45,333 nt of DNA. Source: an uncultured Adlercreutzia sp. (GTDB lineage Bacteria; Actinomycetota; Coriobacteriia; Coriobacteriales; Eggerthellaceae). A model generated the notes under the pieces. It had not been told where the DNA came from. It made no database searches and saw only the letters and a program-made list of their open reading frames with translations. Every line of letters begins with the position of its first letter. Positions within the stretch are counted from its first letter, which is position 1. Shown in pieces: positions 40,995 to 45,333 of this stretch. Both the position numbers and the translations under genes were made by a program. The stretch spans positions 1 through 45,333 of the forward strand of contig CABSMC010000013.1 of assembly GCA_902478715.1 (NCBI GenBank), given 5' to 3'.

Positions 40995-43580
40995 CTACTC
41001 CCCTCCCGCCAGGGAACCCGCGGGGGTGCCGGCGCCGCGGCCGCTTCCTACGCCGGCGTGGCCCAGATCGTAGTTCGTCAGCAGCAACTCGGCGTCGCGG
41101 GCGATGGAATCGCGCTTGCGGGGCGCCGGGATGGAACCCGTTCCCTCGGAGAACACCAGCTCCTCGCCGTCCTCGGACACGGTGACGTCCACCACCGAGC
41201 CACTCGTCCAGCGGCCCTCGAGAATCTGCTCGGACAGCGGATCCTCCAGCATGCGCTGGATGGCGCGGCGCAAGGGACGCGCGCCGAAGGCGGTGTCGGT
41301 GCCCTCTTTGGCCACGAGGCGCTTGGCAGCGTCGTCCAGGTTGATGGTCATGTTCTGAGCGATCATGCGCTCGCGCAGCTCGGCCACCATGAGATCGACG
41401 ATCTGAACGATCTCATCCTCGGTCAGGCTCTTGAACACGATGATCTCGTCGATGCGGTTCAAGAACTCGGGCCTAAAGGCGTTCTTCAGCTCATGCATGA
41501 CGCGGCTCTTGATCTCCTTGTCGGAAAGCCCGTTCTGCCCCGAGTTCGAGAAGCCCAGCGTGGTCGTGGTGGTGATGTCGCGGGCGCCCACGTTCGACGT
41601 CATGATGATGACGGTGTTGCGGAAGTCCACGGTACGGCCCTGGGCGTCGGTAAGGCGGCCCTCCTCCAGAATTTGCAACAGGATGTTGAACACATCCGGA
41701 TGTGCCTTCTCAATCTCGTCGAAGAGCACCACCGAGTACGGGCGCTGCCGCACGGCCTTGGTGAGCTGGCCGCCCTCGTCGAAGCCCACGTAGCCCGGAG
41801 GCGAGCCCACCAGGCGCGATACCGTGTGCTTCTCCATATACTCGGACATATCGAAGGACAGAAGCGCGTCCTCGGAGTTGAACAGGAACTCGGCCAGCGC
41901 CTTGGAAAGCTCGGTCTTGCCCACGCCCGAAGGGCCCAGGAAGATGAACGAACCCGCGGGGCGCTTCGGATCCTTCAGGCCGGAACGGGAGCGACGGATG
42001 GCCTTGGAAAGCGCGGTGACAGCCTCGTCCTGACCGATGATGCGCTCGTGCAGCACGCCTTCCATGCGCAAAAGCTTCTCGGTCTCGGCCTCGGTGAGGT
42101 TGCTCACGGGCACGCCAGTGGACATGGACACCACGTCGGCGATGTCCTCAACCGTGACGTTCTGCACGGTCTTCGACGTGTCCTCTTCCCACTGCTTCTC
42201 GGCCTCTTCGCGCTCCTTCTTCAGGGCCTCTTCCTCGTCGCGCAGCTCGGCGGCGCGCTCGAAGTTCTGGTCGCCGATAGCGCGGTCCTTCTCGGCGCGG
42301 CACTTCCGCAGCTTCTCGTCCAAGTCGCGCAGCTCTTTGGGCAGCGTCATGTTGCGGATGCGCATGCGAGCACCGGCCTCGTCCATGACGTCGATGGCCT
42401 TGTCGGGCAGGTAGCGATCCTGGATGTAGCGGTTGGCCAGCTGCACGGCAGCGGTCAGCGCCTCGTCGGTGAAGTGCACGCCGTGGTGCGCCTCGTACTT
42501 GTCGCGCAGGCCCTCCATGATGCGCACGGCCTGCTCCTCGTTAGGCTCGTTGATGGTGAGCGGCTGGAAGCGGCGCTCCAGCGCGGAGTCCTTCTCCAGG
42601 TGCTTGCGGAACTCCTCCAGAGTGGTGGCGCCGATGATCTGGATCTCACCGCGGGACAGCGGGGGCTTCAGAATAGCAGCCGCATCGATGGAGCCTTCCG
42701 CAGAGCCGGCGCCGATGATGGTGTGGATCTCGTCGATGAACAGCAGCACGTCGCCGGCGTCCATGACCTCCTTGATGACCTTCTTCAGACGCTCCTCGAA
42801 CTCGCCGCGGTACTTCGAGCCGGCCACGAGCGCGGAGACGTCCAGAGTGATGAGGCGCTTGTTGCGCAGGATGTCGGGCACCTGGTTGGCCACGATGAGC
42901 TGGGCTAGGCCCTCGGCAATGGCGGTTTTGCCCACACCGGGCTCGCCCAGAATGAGCGGGTTGTTCTTCTGGCGGCGCGAGAGGATCTGCATGACGCGCT
43001 CGATTTCCGACGCGCGGCCGATGACCGGATCCAGCTTGCCCTCGCGAGCCTTCTTGGTGAGATCGGTGCCGAACTCGGTGAGCATGGAATCCGACGAGCT
43101 CGCCGGGCCATCGAAGCCCGCGCGCCCGGCGTAGACCGGCGATTGGCCCACGAGATCGTTCAGCGCCCCGCGCACGTCGTCGCCGGAGACGTTCAGACGG
43201 CCCAGCACCTCGAGCGCCGTGCCCTCGCCTTCGCGCACGATGCCGAGCAGCAAGTGCTCCGTGGAGATGTAGGACTGCCCCATCTGCATGGCCTCGCGCA
43301 GCGAGTTCTCCAGCACGCGCTTGACGCGCGGCGTGAAGGAGAGGTGCCCCGAGACATCGGTGTCCTCGTCGATGGTGACCACCTGGCGGATGGCCTGCAC
43401 GACGCCATCATAAGTGACATTCAGGCGATCGAGCGCCTGGGCGGCAAGACCGTCCTTCTCCTGGATGAGGCCGAGCAGAATGTGCTCGGTGCCCACATAG
43501 GGCTGGTGAAGCGAGCGCGCCTCATCCTGAGCCAGGACAAGCACTTTGCGCGCCTTGTCCGTGAATTTCTCGAATGACAT
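40995..43580 (-). CDS. clpC: ClpC-type AAA+ unfoldase of the Clp protease
   Basis: 861 aa. Clp N-domain with two repeats (about 1-145), first AAA domain with Walker A GEPGVGKTA, UVR-like coiled segment (about 415-460: EKDRAIGDQNFERAAELRDE), second AAA domain with GPSGVGKTEL, and a ClpP-docking type loop region near LEEGRLTD downstream. Gly/Ala-rich C-terminal tail. It unfolds proteins for ClpP. Start ATG 43580 begins the conserved MSFEKFTDKAR; GAGG lies upstream, and the longer frame to 43652 is rejected. A CIRCE-like site upstream suggests HrcA control. Confidence 0.96.
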   Translation of the reverse strand: MSFEKFTDKARKVLVLAQDEARSLHQPYVGTEHILLGLIQEKDGLAAQALDRLNVTYDGVVQAIRQVVTIDEDTDVSGHLSFTPRVKRVLENSLREAMQMGQSYISTEHLLLGIVREGEGTALEVLGRLNVSGDDVRGALNDLVGQSPVYAGRAGFDGPASSSDSMLTEFGTDLTKKAREGKLDPVIGRASEIERVMQILSRRQKNNPLILGEPGVGKTAIAEGLAQLIVANQVPDILRNKRLITLDVSALVAGSKYRGEFEERLKKVIKEVMDAGDVLLFIDEIHTIIGAGSAEGSIDAAAILKPPLSRGEIQIIGATTLEEFRKHLEKDSALERRFQPLTINEPNEEQAVRIMEGLRDKYEAHHGVHFTDEALTAAVQLANRYIQDRYLPDKAIDVMDEAGARMRIRNMTLPKELRDLDEKLRKCRAEKDRAIGDQNFERAAELRDEEEALKKEREEAEKQWEEDTSKTVQNVTVEDIADVVSMSTGVPVSNLTEAETEKLLRMEGVLHERIIGQDEAVTALSKAIRRSRSGLKDPKRPAGSFIFLGPSGVGKTELSKALAEFLFNSEDALLSFDMSEYMEKHTVSRLVGSPPGYVGFDEGGQLTKAVRQRPYSVVLFDEIEKAHPDVFNILLQILEEGRLTDAQGRTVDFRNTVIIMTSNVGARDITTTTTLGFSNSGQNGLSDKEIKSRVMHELKNAFRPEFLNRIDEIIVFKSLTEDEIVQIVDLMVAELRERMIAQNMTINLDDAAKRLVAKEGTDTAFGARPLRRAIQRMLEDPLSEQILEGRWTSGSVVDVTVSEDGEELVFSEGTGSIPAPRKRDSIARDAELLLTNYDLGHAGVGSGRGAGTPAGSLAGGE

Positions 43581-43673
43581 GGTTGCCTCGTTCCTTGGGT
43601 TGGTGCCCTTCTGCGAATGCTTTCTCTCTAGTAAAACTGACACGTCGGGCACGGCAAATAGTTCCCGTGCAGT

Positions 43674-43700
43674 TTAGCACTCCCTATCTTGAATTGCTAA
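43674..43700 (-). promoter_or_regulatory. CIRCE-like HrcA operator upstream of clpC
   Basis: TTAGCACTC (43674-43682), then exactly 9 bases, then AATTGCTAA (43692-43700). The CIRCE consensus is TTAGCACTC-N9-GAGTGCTAA, so the first half is perfect and the second matches 7 of 9. It lies 94 bases before the clpC start. Confidence 0.75.
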
Positions 43701-43720
43701 ACCTCCGCCCCGAGAAGCCG

Positions 43721-44740
43721 TCATTTGTGGGCACGTTGTGAGGGAGGTGGCGTGTCATGCTCGGTTTCTTCGTCGGCGGCGCGCTCCTCCTCGTCGCGGT
43801 TGTCTTGACGAGCGTCCTCGCGGCGGACGTCGCGCTCGATCTTGCGGAGGTTGGCGTTTTGGAACTCGGCCACGAAGCCGGCCGAGAAGATGCCGCCGGG
43901 AATGGCCACGAGCGCCACCGAGAGGAACATGATGACCGAGCCCACGATGCGCCCCGCCGGCGTGATGGGCACCAAATCGCCATAGCCGGTGCTTGTGACA
44001 GTGGTCACGGCCCAGTAGATGCCGGACAAAAGGTTGTTGAACTTGTCGGGCTGAGCCGGATGCTCAATCTCGTACATCACCACACTGGCCACTACCACGA
44101 GCATGGCAATGACCAGAAACGACGCCACGATTTCATGGTAGTGCTTCGAAATGACGCGACCGATGGTGCGCAGCCCGCGCATATAGCGGGAGATCTTTAT
44201 CAGGCGCACCAACCGCACCACGCTGATGACGTTCTGCAGCGCGGGCGTGACGGGCAGGAACCATGCCGCCATATTCGGCCCGAAGGACAAGAGGTCAATG
44301 ATGCCCCACGGCGAGAAGATATAGCGCAGCCGAGCACGAGCCGGCGTGCAGTTACCGTAGGCCAAATCGGCAATCCAGATACGAGCGATATATTCCACGA
44401 AAAAGCACACCGTGGAGAATCGGTAGAAGCCCTGGATGATATTGGCCGCCACCGGATCGAGCCCCGGCTGAGCGGAGACGAACACTACCACGGCATTCAG
44501 GAGGATGAGCGCGAACAGCGCACCTCCGACGATCTTCGCCGGCCAGTTCGCCCGATTCAGGTTCTCCAGAGCGTAGAAGGTTTCCCGTTTGAACGTGGAT
44601 GAGTCGCCCAAGCGCCGACGCAGGCTCTCGCGGCGCGTGCGCTCCTTGCGCCGCCGGCGCTCCTCGCGGCGCTCCCGCCGCTCGCGGGCAGCGCGCTCGT
44701 CGTCTTCGTCGCGTTGCCGTTCGTCATCTGTGGCGCTCAT
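43721..44740 (-). CDS. Voltage-gated-type potassium channel
   Basis: 339 aa. A highly charged Arg/Glu N-terminus (about 1-50) precedes six membrane segments; S4 carries spaced Arg (VRLVRLIKISRYMRGLRTI), and the selectivity filter is TSTGYGD (249-255) between S5 and S6. A charged C-terminal tail (about 295-339) has no recognisable nucleotide- or RCK-binding domain. GGAGG precedes the ATG. It conducts K+ and responds to membrane potential by family knowledge. It lies between metG and clpC. Confidence 0.9.
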   Translation of the reverse strand: MSATDDERQRDEDDERAARERRERREERRRRKERTRRESLRRRLGDSSTFKRETFYALENLNRANWPAKIVGGALFALILLNAVVVFVSAQPGLDPVAANIIQGFYRFSTVCFFVEYIARIWIADLAYGNCTPARARLRYIFSPWGIIDLLSFGPNMAAWFLPVTPALQNVISVVRLVRLIKISRYMRGLRTIGRVISKHYHEIVASFLVIAMLVVVASVVMYEIEHPAQPDKFNNLLSGIYWAVTTVTSTGYGDLVPITPAGRIVGSVIMFLSVALVAIPGGIFSAGFVAEFQNANLRKIERDVRREDARQDNRDEEERAADEETEHDTPPPSQRAHK

Positions 44741-44831
44741 GGGGCACCTCCTCTCCTCTCCCCTCCCATTCTAAGCAGAGGGCGCCCTAGAATGCGCCGT
44801 CATTCACCAGCCGTCAAGAAGCTGGATACAA

Positions 44832-44872
44832 AGGACGGCCCCCTTCACCGCAGTTGCGAAGGGGGCCGTCCT
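44832..44872 (-). terminator. Intrinsic terminator of metG
   Basis: A perfect 15-bp stem AGGACGGCCCCCTTC / GAAGGGGGCCGTCCT with an 11-base loop; the minus strand continues TTTGT. It lies 21 bases after the metG stop. Confidence 0.85.
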
Positions 44873-44892
44873 GGAGTCGTCAGCGCAAGCGT

Positions 44893-45333
44893 CTAGTACA
44901 GCTTGGCGCCGGCGGGGATGCGGTCGTCTACCATGAGGAGGTTCAGACGCTCCTCGGGCTCGCCGTCGTCGCCGGGCACCTCGTGGATCGCGGACATGAG
45001 CATGCCCTCGGAGGCCACGCCCATCATCTTGCGCGGCGGCAAGTTGGTGATGGCGATGAGCGTCTTACCCACGAGCTCTTCGGGCTCATAGTAGGCGTGG
45101 ATGCCCGACAGGATGGTGCGATCGGTACCCGTGCCGTCGTCCAAGGTGAACTGCAGCAGCTTCTTCGACTTCGGCACCGCGATGCACTCCTTCACCTTCA
45201 CGGCACGGAAGTCCGACTTGCTGAAGGTGTCGAAGTCCACCTCGTCTTCGAAGAGGGGCTCGACGACGACGTTGGAGAAATCGATGGGCTCGGAGGCGGA
45301 AGCGGAAGCGTCGGCGGCACCAGTGGCCTCCAC
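44893..45333 (-). CDS. metG: Methionyl-tRNA synthetase, C-terminal part (cut by window edge)
   Basis: 146 aa visible, no start inside the window. It is the tRNA-binding (EMAP/Trbp111-like) domain at the end of many bacterial MetRS: FSKSDFRAVKVKECIAVPKS, then GIHAYYEPEELVGKTLIAITN and LPPRKMMGVASEGMLM. The Ser/Ala-rich stretch before it is the linker to the catalytic core, which should lie beyond 45333. A separate beta-subunit protein is possible but less likely. Confidence 0.85.
   Translation of the reverse strand: MEATGAADASASASEPIDFSNVVVEPLFEDEVDFDTFSKSDFRAVKVKECIAVPKSKKLLQFTLDDGTGTDRTILSGIHAYYEPEELVGKTLIAITNLPPRKMMGVASEGMLMSAIHEVPGDDGEPEERLNLLMVDDRIPAGAKLY

Overview
The window looks like a chromosomal stretch from an anaerobic gut actinobacterium of the Coriobacteriia, most likely the Eggerthellaceae (Eggerthella, Adlercreutzia, Gordonibacter or a relative). 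The reasons are the high G+C content, a Tat-exported flavin reductase beside a LuxR regulator with a membrane-embedded N-terminus, a Tat-exported DMSO-reductase-family operon with its own LuxR regulator, and the general gene style. This is inference from protein character; no database search was possible. Nearly all genes lie on the minus strand.

Layout. 0.2-2 kb: three-gene module of a secreted Asp/Cys-repeat protein with a His/Gly tail, an ECF sigma factor and an RsgI-like anti-sigma factor that also ends in a His/Gly tail. 2-3.4 kb: tyrS. 3.6-7.2 kb: decayed flavoprotein fragment, membrane LuxR regulator and a divergent intact Tat flavoprotein reductase. 7.2-8.1 kb: truncated DUF234-type ATPase beside palindromic repeats. 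8.1-13.6 kb: large U32 protein, lipoprotein, class A PBP. 13.8-17.1 kb: argG-argH, preceded by a 43-residue leader ORF with two runs of four Arg codons. 17.4-22.2 kb: molybdopterin oxidoreductase, ferredoxin and TorD-like chaperone with a LuxR regulator; the promoter carries three TAGTACC boxes. 22.4-23.8 kb: AAA/DUF4143 ATPase with a duplicated hairpin upstream. 23.9-28.5 kb: argC-argJ-argB-argD. 28.7-29.8 kb: FKBP isomerase, a 126-bp inverted-repeat element and a small unknown protein. 30-34 kb: cysS, a second U32 protein and a PucR regulator as a tight operon. 34.3-36.8 kb: HipB-HipA facing a small (p)ppGpp synthetase. 37.3-38.5 kb: a second ECF sigma/anti-sigma pair. 38.6-40.6 kb: XRE remnant, ispF, ispD. 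41-45.3 kb: clpC with a CIRCE-like operator, a K+ channel and the 3' part of metG.

Functional picture. The two arg clusters cover ornithine synthesis (argCJBD) and the last two steps to arginine (argGH); argF and argR are not in the window. Two respiratory reductase loci sit beside LuxR-type regulators, as expected for anaerobes that use many organic electron acceptors. Stress and dormancy functions cluster at 34-38 kb.

The least expected features are non-coding. Besides the Arg-rich argG leader, at least seven intergenic regions carry long, sequence-unrelated inverted repeats: 7.67, 7.9, 13.7, 23.7, 29.1, 36.9, 39.6 and 40.7 kb. Three are built as two direct copies plus one inverted copy. 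Two lie directly upstream of nuclease-like AAA ATPase genes. They may be MITE-like elements, operators or structured RNAs; the sequence alone cannot decide.
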